In this document: one piece after another, positions 50,233 through 64,000 of the stretch
Numbering within the stretch: the first letter of the stretch is position 1
How the letters are laid out: each line of letters begins with the position of its first letter
Assembly (NCBI GenBank): GCA_947652605.1
Contig: CANTFG010000113.1
Span: forward strand, 1-64,000
Source: Elmis aenea
Taxonomy: Eukaryota; Arthropoda; Insecta; Coleoptera; Elmidae
Direction: 5' to 3'
Length of the DNA: 64,000 nucleotides
Made by a program: the position numbers and the translations under genes
The notes under the pieces: generated by a model
Told to the model about the DNA's origin: nothing
Database searches by the model: none
Seen by the model: the letters and a program-made list of their open reading frames with translations, nothing else

Positions 50233-52455
50233 CATATGCAAAACAATTGTATTCATGTAAAGAGGCGATGGATAAACTGTTCCTGTGATATACAAATCAA
50301 TAATTAAAATTGTTTCGAAATAGTTGCTCAAGGAACATATGTATTAACTAAAGCACGGTATTTTTAGGAAATTATTAAAAATTAAAACCAGCTCATTGAA
50401 AGACATATGCAAAACAATTGTATTCATGTAAAGAGGCGATGGATAAACTGTTCCTGTGATATACAAATCAATAATTAAAATTGTTTCGAAATAGTTGCTC
50501 AAGGAACATATGTATTAACTAAAGCACGGTATTTTTAGGAAATTATTAAAAATTAAAACCAGCTCATTGAAAGACATATGCAAAACAATTGTATTCATGT
50601 AAAGAGGCGATGGATAAACTGTTCCTGTGATATACAAATCAATAATTAAAATTGTTTCGAAATAGTTGCTCAAGGAACATATGTATTAACTAAAGCACGG
50701 TATTTTTAGGAAATTATTAAAAATTAAAACCAGCTCATTGAAAGACATATGCAAAACAATTGTATTCATGTAAAGAGGCGATGGATAAACTGTTTCTGTG
50801 ATATAAAAATCAATAATTAAAATTGTTTCGAAATAGTCGCTCAAGGAACATATGTATTAACTAAAGCACGGTATTTTTAGGAAATTATTAAAAATTAAAA
50901 CCAGCTCATTGAAAGACATATGCAAAACAATTGTATTCATGTAAAGAGGCGATGGATAAACTGTTCCTGTGATATACAAATCAATAATTAAAATTGTTTT
51001 GAAATAGTTGCTCAAGGAACATATGTATTAACTAAAGCACGGTATTTTTAGGAAATTATTAAAAATTAAAACCAGCTCATTGAAAGACATATGCACAACA
51101 ATTGTGTTCATGTAAAGAGGCGATGGATAAACTGTTTCTGTGATATAAAAATCAATAATTAAAATTGTTTCGAAATAGTTGCTCAAGGAACATATGTATT
51201 AACTAAAGCACGGTATTTTTAGGAAATTATTAAAAATTAAAACCAGCTCATTGAAAGACATATGCAAAACAATTGTATTCATGTAAAGAGGCGATGGATA
51301 AACTGTTCCTGTGATATACAAATCAATAATTAAAATTGTTTCGAAATAGTTGCTCAAGGAACATATGTATTAACTAAAGCACGGTATTTTTAGGAAATTA
51401 TTAAAAATTAAAACCAGCTCATTGAAAGACATATGCAAAACAATTGTATTCATGTAAAGAGGCGATGGATAAACTGTTCCTGTGATATACAAATCAATAA
51501 TTAAAATTGTTTCGAAATAGTTGCTCAAGGAACATATGTATTAACTAAAGCACGGTATTTTTAGGAAATTATTAAAAATTAAAACCAGCTCATTGAAAGA
51601 CATATGCAAAACAATTGTATTCATGTAAAGAGGCGATGGATAAACTGTTCCTGTGATATACAAATCAATAATTAAAATTGTTTCGAAATAGTTGCTCAAG
51701 GAACATATGTATTAACTAAAGCACGGTATTTTTAGGAAATTATTAAAAATTAAAACCAGCTCATTGAAAGACATATGCAAAACAATTGTATTCATGTAAA
51801 GAGGTGATGGATAAACTGTTCCTGTGATATACAAATCAATAATTAAAATTGTTTCGAAATAGTTGCTCAAGGAACATATGTATTAACTAAAGCACGGTAT
51901 TTTTAGGAAATTATTAAAAATTAAAACCAGCTCATTGAAAGACATATGCAAAACAATTGTATTCATGTAAAGAGGCGATGGATAAACTGTTCCTGTGATT
52001 TACAAATCAATAATTAAAATTGTTTCGAAATAGTTGCTCAAGGAACATATGTATTAACTAAAGCACGGTATTTTTAGGAAATTATTAAAAATTAAAACCA
52101 GCTCATTGAAAGACATATGCAAAACAATTGTGTTCATGTGAAGAGGCGATGAATAAACTGTTTCTGTGATATAAAAATCAATAATTAAAATTGTTTCGAA
52201 TTAGTTGCTCAAGGAACATATGTATTAACTAAAGCACGGTATTTTTAGGAAATTATTAAAAATTAAAACCAGCTCATTGAAAGACATATGCAAAACAATT
52301 GTGTTCATGTAAAGAGGCGATGGATAAACTGTTCCTGTGATATACAAATCAATAATTAAAATTGTTTCAAAATAGTCGCTCAAGGAACATATGTATTAAC
52401 TAAAGCACGGTATTTTTAGGAAATTATTAAAAATTAAAACCAGCTCATTGAAAGA
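50233..52455. repeat. 13-monomer tandem duplication, copy 2
   Basis: Second, adjacent copy of the 2,223-bp unit. Because both copies share even private variants, this is among the youngest amplification events visible in the window. Confidence 0.85.
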
Positions 52456-55400
52456 CATATGCAAAACAATTGTATTCATGTAAAGAGGCGATGGATAAAC
52501 TGTTCCTGTGATATACAAATCAATAATTAAAATTGTTACGAAATAGTCGCTCAAGAAACATATGTATTAACTAAAGCACGGTATTTTTAGGAAATTATTA
52601 AAAATTAAAACCAGCTCTTTGAAAGACATATGCAAAACAATTGTATTCATGTAAAAAGGCGATGAATAAACTAATCCTTTGATATACAAATCAATAATTA
52701 AAATTGTTCAGAAATAGTCGCTCAAGGAACATATGTATTAACTAAAGCACGGTATTTTTAGGAAATTATTAAAAATTAAAACCAGCTCATTGAAAGACAT
52801 ATGCAAAACAATTGTATTCATGTAAAGAGGCGATGGATAAACTGTTCCTGTGATATACAAATCAATAATTAAAATTGTTTCGAAATAGTCGCTTAAGGAA
52901 CATATGTATTAACTAAAGCACGGTATTTTTAGGAAATTATTAAAAATTAAAACCAGCTCATTGAAAGACATATGCAAAACAATTGTATTCATGTAAAGAG
53001 GCGATGGATAAACTGTTCCTGTGATATACAAATCAATAATTAAAATTGTTTCGAAATAGTCGCTCAAGGAACATATGTATTAACTAAAGCACGGTATTCT
53101 TAGGAAATTATTAAAAATTAAAACCAGCTCATTGAAAGACATATGCAAAACAATTGTATTCATGTAAAGAGGCGATGGATAAACTGTTCCTGTGATATAC
53201 AAATCAATAATTGAAATTGTTTCGAAATAGTCGCTCAAGGAACATATGTATTAACTGAAGCACGGTATTTTTAGGAAATTATTAAAAATTAAAACCAGCT
53301 CATTGAAAGACATATGCAAAACAATTGTATTCATGTAAAGAGGCGATAGATAAACTGTTCCTGTAATATACAAATCAATAATTAAAATTGTTTCGAAATA
53401 GTCGCTCAAGGAACATATGTATTAACTAAAGCACGGTATTTTTAGAAAATTATTAAAAATTAAAACCAGCTCATTGAAAGACATATGCAAAACAATTGTA
53501 TTCATGTAAAGAGGCGATGGATAAACTGTTCCTGTGATATACAAATCAATAATTGAAATTGTTTCGAAATAGTCGCTCAAGGAACATATGTATTAACTGA
53601 AGCACGGTATTTTTAGGAAATTATTAAAAATTAAAACCAGCTCATTGAAAGACATATGCAAAACAATTGTATTCATGTAAAGAGGCGATGGATAAACTGT
53701 TTCTGTGATATACAAATCAATAATTAAAATTGTTTCGAAATAGTCGCTCAAGGAACATATGTATTAACTAAAGCACGGTATTTTTAGGAAATTATTAAAA
53801 ATTAAAACCAGCTCATTGAAAGACATATGCAAAACAATTGTATTCATGTAAACAGGCGATGGATAAACTGTTCCTGTGATATACAAATCAATAATTAAAA
53901 TTGTTTCGAAATAGTCGCTCAAGGAACATATGTATTAACTAAAGCACGGTATTTTTAGGAAATTATTAAAAATTAAAACCAGCTCATTGAAAGACATATG
54001 CAAAAAAAATTTATTCATGTAAACAGGCGATGGATAAACTGTTCCTGTGATATACAAATCAATAATTAAAATTGTTTCGAAATAGTCGCTCAAGGAACAT
54101 ATGTATTAACTAAAGCACGGTATTTTTAGGAAATTATTAAAAATTAAAACCAGCTCATTGAAAGACATATGCAAAACAATTGTATTCATGTAAACAGGCG
54201 ATGGATAAACTGTTCCTGTGATATACAAATCAATAATTAAAATTGTTTAGAAATAGTCGCTCAAGGAACATATGTATTAACTAAAGCACGGTATTTTTAG
54301 GAAATTATTAAAAATTAAAACCAGCTCATTGAAAGACATATGCAAAACAATTGTATTCATGTAAACAGGCGATGGATAAACTGTTCCTGTGATATACAAA
54401 TCAATAATTAAAATTGTTTCGAAATGGTCGCTCAAGGAACATATGTATTAACTAAAGCACGGTATTTTTAGGAAATTATTAAAAATTAAAACCAGCTCAT
54501 TGAAAGACATATGCAAAACAATTGTATTCATGTAAACAGGCGATGGATAAACTGTTCCTGTGATAAACAAATCAATAATTAAAATTGTTTCGAAATAGTC
54601 GCTCAAGGAACATATGTATTAACTAAAGCACGGTATTTTTAGTAAATTATTAAAAATTAAAACCAGCTCATTGAAAGACATATGCAAAACAATTGTATTC
54701 ATGTAAAGAGGCGATGGATAAACTGTTTCTGTGATATACCAATCAATAATTAAAATTGTTTCGAAATAGTCGCTCAAGGAACATATGTATTAACTAAAGC
54801 ACGGTATTTTTAGGAAATCATTAAAAATTAAAACCAGCTCATTGAAAGACATATGCAAAACAATTGTGTTCATGTAAAGAGGCGATGGATAAACTGTTTC
54901 TGTGATATAAAAATCAATAATTAAAATTGTTTCGAAATAGTTGCTCAAGGAACATATGTATTAACTAAAGCACGGTATTTTTAGGAAATTATTAAAAATT
55001 AAAACCAGCTCATTGAAAGACATATGCAAAACAATTGTATTCATGTAAAGAGGCGATGGATAAACTGTTCCTGTGATATACAAATCAATAATTAAAATTG
55101 TTTCAAAATAGTCGCTCAAGGAACATATGTATTAACTAAAGCACGGTATTTTTAGGAAATTATTAAAAATTAAAACCAGCTCATTGAAAGACATATGCAA
55201 AACAATTGTATTCATGTAAAGAGGCGATGGATAAACTGTTCCTGTGATATACAAATCAATAATTAAAATTGTTACGAAATAGTCGCTCAAGGAACATATG
55301 TATTAACTAAAGCACGGTATTTTTAGGAAATTATTAAAAATTAAAACCAGCTCATTGAAAGACATATGCAAAACAATTGTATTCATGTAAAAAGGCGATG

Positions 55401-57689
55401 AATAAACTAATCCTTTGATATACAAATCAATAATTAAAATTGTTCAGAAATAGTCGCTCAAGGAACATATGTATTAACTAAAGCACGGTATTTTTAGGAA
55501 ATTATTAAAAATTAAAACCAGCTCATTGAAAGACATATGCAAAACAATTGTATTCATGTAAAGAGGCGATGGATAAACTGTTCCTGTGATATACAAATCA
55601 ATAATTAAAATTGTTTCGAAATAGTCGCTCAAGGAACATATGTATTAACTAAAGCACGGTATTTTTAGGAAATTATTAAAAATTAAAACCAGCTCATTGA
55701 AAGACATATGCAAAACAATTGTATTCATGTAAAGAGGCGATGGATAAACTGTTCCTGTGATATACCAATCAATAATTAAAATTGTTTAGAAATAGTCGCT
55801 CAAGGAACATATGTATTAACTAAAGCACGGTATTTTTAGGAAATTATTAAAAATTAAAACCAGCTCATTGAAAGACATATGCAAAACAATTGTATTCATG
55901 TAAAGAGGCGATGGATAAACTGTTCCTGTGATATACAAATCAATAATTAAAATTGTTCAGAAATAGTCGCTCAAGGAACATATGTATTAACTAAAGCACG
56001 GTATTTTTAGGAAATTATTAAAAATTAAAACCAGCTCATTGAAAGACATATGCAAAACAATTGTATTCATGTAAAGAGGCGATGGATAAACTGTTTCTGT
56101 GATATAAAAATCAATAATTAAAATTGTTTCGAAATAGTCGCTCAAGGAACATATGTATTAACTAAAGCACGGTATTTTTAGGAAATTATTAAAAATTAAA
56201 ACCAGCTCATTGAAAGACATATGCAAAACAATTGTATTCATGTAAAGAGGCGATGGATAAACTGTTCCTTTGATATACAAATCTATAATTAAAATTGTTT
56301 CGAAATAGTCGCTCAAGGAACATATGTATTAACTAAAGCACGGTATTTTTAGGAAATTATTAAAAATTAAAACCAGCTCATTGAAAGACATATGCAAAAC
56401 AATTGTATTCATGTAAAGAGGCGATGGATAAACTGTTCCTGTGATATACAAATCAATAATTGAAATTGTTTCGAAATAGTCGCTCAAGGAACATATGTAT
56501 TAACTAAAGCACGGTATTTTTAGGAAATTATTAAAAATTAAAACCAGCTCATTGAAAGACATATGCAAAACAATTGTATTCATGTAAAGAGGCGATAGAT
56601 AAACTGTTCCTGTAATATACAAATCAATAATTAAAATTGTTTCGAAATAGTCGCTCAAGGAACATATGTATTAACTAAAGCACGGTATTTTTAGAAAATT
56701 ATTAAAAATTAAAACCAGCTCATTGAAAGACATATGCAAAACAATTGTATTCATGTAAAGAGGCGATGGATAAACTGTTCCTGTGATATACAAATCAATA
56801 ATTGAAATTGTTTCGAAATAGTCGCTCAAGGAACATATGTATTAACTGAAGCACGGTATTTTTAGGAAATTATTAAAAATTAAAACCAGCTCATTGAAAG
56901 ACATATGCAAAACAATTGTATTCATGTAAAGAGGCGATGGATAAACTGTTTCTGTGATATACAAATCAATAATTAAAATTGTTTCGAAATAGTCGCTCAA
57001 GGAACATATGTATTAACTAAAGCACGGTATTTTTAGGAAATTATTAAAAATTAAAACCAGCTCATTGAAAGACATATGCAAAACAATTGTATTCATGTAA
57101 AGAGGCGATGGATAAACTGTTCCTGTGATATACAAATCAATAATTAAAATTGTTTCGAAATAGTCGCTCAAGGAACATATGTATTAACTAAAGCACGGTA
57201 TTTTTAGGAAATTATTAAAAATTAAAACCAGCTCTTTGAAAGACATATGCAAAACAATTGTATTCATGTAAAGAGGCGATGGATAAACTGTTCCTGTGAT
57301 ATACAAATCAATAATTAAAATTGTTTAGAAATAGTCGCTCAAGGAACATATGTATTAACTAAAGCACGGTATTTTTAGGAAATTATTAAAAATTAAAACC
57401 AGCTCATTGAAAGACATATGCAAAACAATTGTATTCATGTAAAGAGGCGATGGATAAACTGTTCCTGTGATATACAAATCAATAATTAAAATTGTTTCGA
57501 AATAGTCGCTCAAGGAACATATGTATTAACTAAAGCACGGTATTTTTAGGAAATTATTAAAAATTAAAACCAGCTCATTGAAAGACATATGCAAAACAAT
57601 TGTATTCATGTAAAGAGGCGATGGATAAACTGTTCCTGTGATATACAAATCAATAATTAAAATTGTTACGAAATAGTCGCTCAAGAAAC

Positions 57690-60600
57690 ATATGTATATA
57701 CATAAAGATCGGTATTTTTAGGAAATTATTAAAAATTAAAACCAGCTCTTTGAAAGACATATGCAAAACAATTGTATTCATGTAAAAAGGCGATGAATAA
57801 ACTAATCCTTTGATATACAAAACAATAATTAAAATTGTTCAGAAATAGTCGCTCAAGGAACATATGTATTAACTAAAGCACGGTATTTTTAGGAAATTAT
57901 TAAAAATTAAAACCAGCTCATTGAAAGACATATGCAAAACAATTGTATTCATGTAAAGAGGCGATGGATAAACTGTTCCTGTGATATACAAATCAATAAT
58001 TAAAATTGTTTCGAAATAGTCGCTCAAGGAACATATGTATTAACTAAAGCACGGTATTTTTAGGAAATTATTAAAAATTAAAACCAGCTCTTTGAAAGAC
58101 ATATGCAAAACAATTGTATTCATGTAAAGAGGCGATGGATAAACTGTTCCTGTGATATACAAATCAATAATTAAAATTGTTTAGAAATAGTCGCTCAAGG
58201 AACATATGTATTAACTAAAGCACGGTATTTTTAGGAAATTATTAAAAATTAAAACCAGCTCATTGAAAGACATATGCAAAACAATTGTATTCGTGTAAAG
58301 AGGCGATGGATAAACTGTTCCTTTGATATACAAATCTATAATTAAAATTGTTTCGAAATAGTCGCTCAAGGAACATATGTATTAACTAAAGCACGGTATT
58401 TTTAGGAAATTATTAAAAATTAAAACCAGCTCATTGAAAGACATATGCAAAACAATTGTATTCATGTAAAGAGGCAATGGATAAACTGTTCCTGTGATAT
58501 ACAAATCAATAATTAAAATTGTTTAGAAATAGTCGCTCAAGGAACATATGTATTAACTAAAGCACGGTATTTTTAAGAAATTATTAAAAATTAAAACCAG
58601 CTCATTGAAAGACATATGCAAAACAATTGTATTTATGTAAAGAGGCGATGGATAAACTGTTTCTGTGATATACCAATCAATAATTAAAATTGTTTCGAAA
58701 TAGTCGCTCAAGGAACATATGTATTAACTAAAGCACGGTATTTTTAGGAAATTATTAAAAATTAAAACCAGCTCATTGAAAGACATATGCAAAACAATTG
58801 TATTCATGTAAAGAGGCGATGGATAAACTGTTCCTGTGATATACAAATTAATATTTAAAATTGTTTAGAAATAGTCGCTCAAGGAACATATGTATTAACT
58901 AAAGCACGGTATTTTTAGGAAATTATTAAAAATTAAAACCAGCTCATTGAAAGACATATGCAAAACAATTGTATTCATGTAAAGAGGCGATGGATAAACT
59001 GTTTCTGTGATATAAAAATCAATAATTAAAATTGTTTCGAAATAGTCGCTCAAGGAACATATGTATTAACCAAAGCACGGTATTTTTAGGAAATTATTAA
59101 AAATTAAAACCAGCTCATTGAAAGACATATGCAAAACAATTGTATTCATGTAAAGAGGCGATGGATAAACTGTTCCTGTGATATACAAATCAATAATTAA
59201 AATTGTTTCAAAATAGTCGCTCAAGGAACATATGTATTAACTAAAGCACGGTATTTTTAGGAAATTATTAAAAATTAAAACCAGCTCATTGAAAGACATA
59301 TGCAAAACAATTGTATTCATGTAAAGAGGCGATGGATAAACTGTTCCTGTGATATACCAATCAATAATTAAAATTGTTTAGAAATAGTCGCTCAAGGAAC
59401 ATATGTATTAACTAAAGCACGGTATTTTTAGGAAATTATTAAAAATTAAAACCAGCTCATTGAAAGACATATGCAAAACGATTGTATTCATGTAAAGAGG
59501 CGATGGATAAACTGTTTCTGTGATATAAAAATCAATAATTAAAATTGTTTCGAAATAGTCGCTCAAGGAACATATGTATTAACTAAAGTACGGTATTTTT
59601 AGGAAATTATTAAAAATTAAAACCAGCTCATTGAAAGACATATGCAAAACAATTGTATTCATGTAAAGAGGCGATGGATAAACTGTTCCTGTGATATACA
59701 AATCAATAATTAAAATTGTTTCAAAATAGTCGCTCAAGGAACATATGTATTAACTAAAGCACGGTATTTTTAGGAAATTATTAAAAATTAAAACCAGCTC
59801 ATTAAAAGACATATGCAAAACAATTGTATTCATGTAAAGAGGCGATGGATAAACTGTTCCTGTGATATACAAATCAATAATTAAAATTGTTTAGAAATAG
59901 TCGCTCAAGGAACATATGTATTAACTAAAGCACGGTATTTTTAGGAAATTATTAAAAATTAAAACCAGCTCATTGAAAGACATATGCAAAACAATTGTAT
60001 TCATGTAAAAAGGCGATGGATAAACTGTTCCTTTGATATACAAATCAATAATTAAAATTGTTCAGAAATAGTCGCTCAAGGAACATATGTATTAACTAAA
60101 GCACGGTATTTTTAGGAAATTATTAAAAATTAAATACAGCTCATTGAAAGACATATGCAAAACAATTGTGTTCATGTAAAAAGGCGATGGATAAACTGTT
60201 TCTGTGATATAAAAATCAATAATTAAAATTGTTTCGAAATAGTTGCTCAAGGAACATATGTATTAACTAAAGCACGGTATTTTTAGGAAATTATTAAAAA
60301 TTAAAACCAGCTCATTGAAAGACATATGCAAAACAATTGTATTCATGTAAAGAGGCGATGGATAAACTGTTCCTGTGATATACAAATCAATAATTAAAAT
60401 TGTTTCAAAATAGTCGCTCAAGGAACATATGTATTAACTAAAGCACGGTATTTTTAGGAAATTATTAAAAATTAAAACCAGCTCATTGAAAGACATATGC
60501 AATACAATTGTATTCAAAGTAAAGAGGCGATGGATAAACGGTTCCTGTGATATACAAATCAATAATTAAAATTGTTACGAAATAGTCGCTCAAGAAACAT

Positions 60601-63600
60601 ATGTATTAACTAAAGCACGGTATTTTTAGGAAATTATTAAAAATTAAAACCAGCTCATTGAAAGACATATGCAATACAATTGTATTCAAAGTAAAGAGGC
60701 GATGGATAAACTGTTCCTGTGATATACAAATCAATAATTAAAATTGTTTCGAAATAGTCGCTCAAGGAACATATGTATTAACTAAAGCACGGTATTTTTA
60801 GGAAATTATTAAAAATTAAAACCAGCTCATTGAAAGACATATGCAAAACAATTGTATTCATGTAAAGAGGCGATGGATAAACTGTTCCTGTGATATACAA
60901 ATCAATAATTAAAATTGTTTTGAAATAGACGCTCAAGGAACATATGTATTAACTAAAGCACGGTATTTTTAAGAAATTATTAAAAATTAAAACCAGCTCA
61001 TTGAAAGACATATGCAAAACAATTGTATTCATGTAAAGAGGCGATAGATAAACTGTTCCTGTGATATACAAATCAATAATTAAAATTGTTTCGAAATAGT
61101 CGCTCAAGGAACATATGTATTAACTAAAGCACGGTATTTTTAGAAAATTATTAAAAATTTAAACCAGCTCATTAAAAGACATATGCAAAACAATTGTATT
61201 CATGTAAAGAGGCGATGGATAAACTGTTCCTGTGATATACAAATCAATAATTGAAATTGTTTCGAAATAGTCGCTCAAGGAACATATGTATTAACTGAAG
61301 CACGGTATTTTTAGGAAATTATTAAAAATTAAAACCAGCTCATTGAAAGACATATGCAAAACAATTGTATTCATGTAAAGAGGCGATGGATAAACTGTTT
61401 CTATGATATACAAATCAATAATTAAAATTGTTTCGAAATAGTCGCTCAAGGAACATATGTATTAACTAAAGCACGGTATTTTTAGGAAATTATTAAAAAT
61501 TAAAACCAGCTCATTGAAAGACATATGCAAAACAATTGTATTCATGTAAAGAGGCGATGAATAATTTGTTCCTGTGATATACAAATCAATAATTAAAATT
61601 GTTTCGAAATAGTCGCTCAAGGAACATATGTATTAACTAAAGCACGGTATTTTTAGGAAATTATTAAAATTAAAACCAGCTCTTTGAAAGACATATGCAA
61701 AACAATTGTATTCATGTAAAGAGGCGATGGATAAACTGTTCCTGTGATATACAAATCAATAATTAAAATTGTTTAGAAATAGTCGCTCAAGGAACATATG
61801 TATTAACTAAAGCACGGTATTTTTAGGAAATTATTAAAAATTAAAACCAGCTCATTGAAAGACATATGCAAAACAATTGTATTCATGTAAAGAGGCGATG
61901 GATAAACTGTTCCTGTGATATACAAATCAATAATTAAAATTGTTTCGAAATAGTCGCTCAAGGAACATATGTATTAACTAAAGCACGGTATTTTTAGTAT
62001 TTTTAGGAAATTAATAAAAATTAAAACCAGCTCATTGAAAGACATATGCAAAACAATTGTATTCATGTAAAGAGGCGATGGATAAACTGTTCCTGTGATA
62101 TACAAATCAATAATTAAAATTGTTTCGAAATAGTCGCTCAAGGAACATATGTATTAACTAAAGCACGGTATTTTTAGGAAATTATTAAAAATTAAAACCA
62201 GCTCATTGAAAGACATATGCAAAACAATTGTATTCATGTAAAGAGGCGATGGATAAACTGTTCCTGTGATATACAAATCAATAATTAAAATTGTTTCAAA
62301 ATAGTCGCTCAAGGAACATATGTATTAACTAAAGCACGGTATTTTTAGGAAATTATTAAAAATTAAAACCAGCTCATTGAAAGACATATGCAAAACAATT
62401 GTATTCATGTAAAGAGGCGATGGATAAACTGTTTCTGTGATATAAAAATCAATAATTAAAATTGTTTCGAAATAGTCGCTCAAGGAACATATGTATTAAC
62501 TAAAGCACGGTATTTTTAGCAAATTATTAAAAATTAAAACCAGCTCATTGAAAGACATATGCAAAACAATTGTATTCATGTAAAGAGGCGATGGATAAAC
62601 TGTTCCTGTGATATACAAATCAATAATTGAAATTGTTTCGAAATAGTCGCTCAAGGAACATATGTATTAACTGAAGCACGGTATTTTTAGGAAATTATTA
62701 AAAATTAAAACCAGCTCATTGAAAGACATATGCAAAACAATTGTATTCATGTAAAGAGGCGATGAATAAACTGTTTCTGTGATATACAAATCAATAATTA
62801 AAATTGTTTCGAAATAGTCGCTCAAGGAACATATGTATTAACTAAAGCACGGTATTTTTAGGAAATTATTAAAAATTAAAACCAGCTCATTGAAAGACAT
62901 ATGCAAAACAATTGTATTCATGTAAAGAGGCGATGGATAAACTGTTCCTGTGATATACAAATCAATAATTAAAATTGTTTCGAAATAGTCGCTCAAGGAA
63001 CATATGTATTAATTAAAGCACGGTATTTTTAGGAAATTATTAAAAATTAAAACCAGCTCTTTGAAAGACATATGCAAAACAATTGTATTCATGTAAAGAG
63101 GCGATGGATAAACTGTTCCTGTGATATACAAATCAATAATTAAAATTGTTTAGAAATAGTCGCTCAAGGAACATATGTATTAACTAAAGCACGGTATTTT
63201 TAGGAAATTATTAAAAATTAAAACCAGCTCATTGAAAGACATATGCAAAACAATTATATTCATGTAAAGAGGCGATGGATAAACTGTTCCTGTGATATAC
63301 AAATCAATAATTAAAATTGTTTCTAAATAGTCGCTCAAGGAACATATGTATTAACTAAAGCACGGTATTTTTAGGAAATTATTAAAAATTAAAACCAGCT
63401 CATTGAAAGACATATGCAAAACAATTGTATTCATGTAAAGAGGCGATGGATAAACTGTTCCTTTGATATACAAATCTATAATTAAAATTGTTTCGAAATA
63501 GTCGCTCAAGGAACATATGTATTAACTAAAGCACGGTATTTTAGGAAATTATTAAAAATTAAAACCAGCTCATTGAAAGACATATGCAAAACAATTGTAT

Positions 63601-64000
63601 TCATGTAAAGAGGCGATGGATAAACTGTTCCTGTGATACACAAATCATTAATTAAAATTGTTTAGAAATAGTCGCTCAAGGAACATATGTATTAACTAAA
63701 GCACGGTATTTTTAGGAAATTATTAAAATTAAAACCAGCTCATTGAAAGACATATGCAAAACAATTGTATTCATGTAAAGAGGCGATGGATAACTGTTTC
63801 TGTGATATACCAATCAATAATTAAAATTGTTTCGAAATAGTCGCTCAAGGAACATATGTATTATACTAAAGCACGGTATTTTTAGGAAATTATTAAAAAT
63901 TAAAACCAGCTCATTGAAAGACATATGCAAAACAATTGTATTCATGTAAAGAGGCGATGGATAAACTGTTCCTGTGATATACAAATTAATATTTAAAATT
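57690..64000. repeat. Diverged, edge-like part of the satellite array
   Basis: Private changes become frequent: a scrambled TATATACATAAAGATCGG (57693-57712, +1), TTCGTGTAAAG (58291), GGCAATGG (near 58474), ACCAAAGC (59070), AAACGATTG (near 59476), AAATACAGC (60132), CAATACAATTG with ATTCAAAGTAAAG twice (60500 and 60672, +1 each), ATAATTTGTTCC (61561), a one-base loss near 61665, a 9-bp duplication at 61989, TAGCAAATT (62518), CAATTATATTC (63251), and one-base changes in length near 63540, 63725, 63791 and 63863. Such loss of homogeneity is typical of array margins. Confidence 0.75.
61989..62006. repeat. 9-bp tandem slip duplication within a monomer
   Basis: TATTTTTAG appears twice in a row here and once in all other monomers seen, adding 9 bp. 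This looks like a replication-slippage event that has not spread to other copies. Confidence 0.9.

Larger units (their letters stand above)
38220..64000. repeat. 171-bp satellite array, right block
   Basis: The same 171-bp satellite resumes immediately after the transposon's right TTAA, in the same orientation and exact register: the bases following 38219 continue the monomer interrupted at 36957. The block is continuous to the window end, where a last monomer starts at 63988. No gene is present. Up to about 57.6 kb the copies are as uniform as in the left block. Beyond that, private substitutions and small indels accumulate. Notable indels are the 13-bp-short junction at 43110, a one-base loss near 46588 (ATTAATTTAGC), GACATTATG at 47152, and a 9-bp slip duplication at 61989-62006. 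Confidence 0.99.

Noticed and set aside
38220..64000. tRNA, rRNA or small RNA genes within the satellite
   Set aside because: No cloverleaf, no A/B-box pair and no rRNA-like conserved segment was seen in the monomer on either strand. Short palindromes alone do not support an RNA gene.

Overview
The window is eukaryotic satellite DNA. Almost all of it is one tandem array of an AT-rich 171-bp monomer in a single orientation. By hand count of phase there are 367 complete monomers plus a partial last one. The total length agrees with 367 x 171 bp once the few visible indels (net -28 bp) and one 1,254-bp insertion with its 4-bp target duplication are allowed for. No ordinary cellular gene, rRNA, tRNA or bacterial-style operon is present. 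The organism cannot be named from this sequence. A low-GC genome with a piggyBac-type element would fit an insect or other arthropod, but that is inference.

Layout: 1-36957 is satellite. 36962-38215 is an internally deleted piggyBac-like DNA transposon, flanked by a perfect TTAA duplication (36958-36961 and 38216-38219), with 14-bp imperfect inverted termini starting CCC. 38220-64000 is satellite again, resuming in exact register. The transposon keeps the start of a transposase gene (37494 onward) and the C-terminal cysteine-rich end (to 37905). The catalytic middle is missing and the two parts lie in different frames, so the element cannot move itself but could be moved by a full-length relative.

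The satellite is not a simple homogeneous array. Monomers fall into recognisable variant types whose order repeats at long range. The clearest case is a 70-monomer unit (11,958 bp) that occurs twice head to tail (about 14.06-26.02 kb and 26.02-39.23 kb, the second copy holding the transposon). Shorter duplications of 4, 11, 13, 21, 29 and 31 monomers are nested in or beside it. These integer-multiple offsets are what unequal exchange in register produces. The transposon is younger than at least the 70-monomer and 11-monomer duplications, because the matching TTAA sites at 25000-25003 and 40097-40100 are empty. From about 57.6 kb to the right end, private substitutions and indels become frequent, as expected near the edge of an array.

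Sequence hints of centromeric or other chromatin function: the monomer length is close to a nucleosome plus linker; several short palindromes recur in each monomer; and one 17-bp site matches 7 of the 9 core bases of the mammalian CENP-B box. These are suggestive only. Nothing in the window proves centromere identity.
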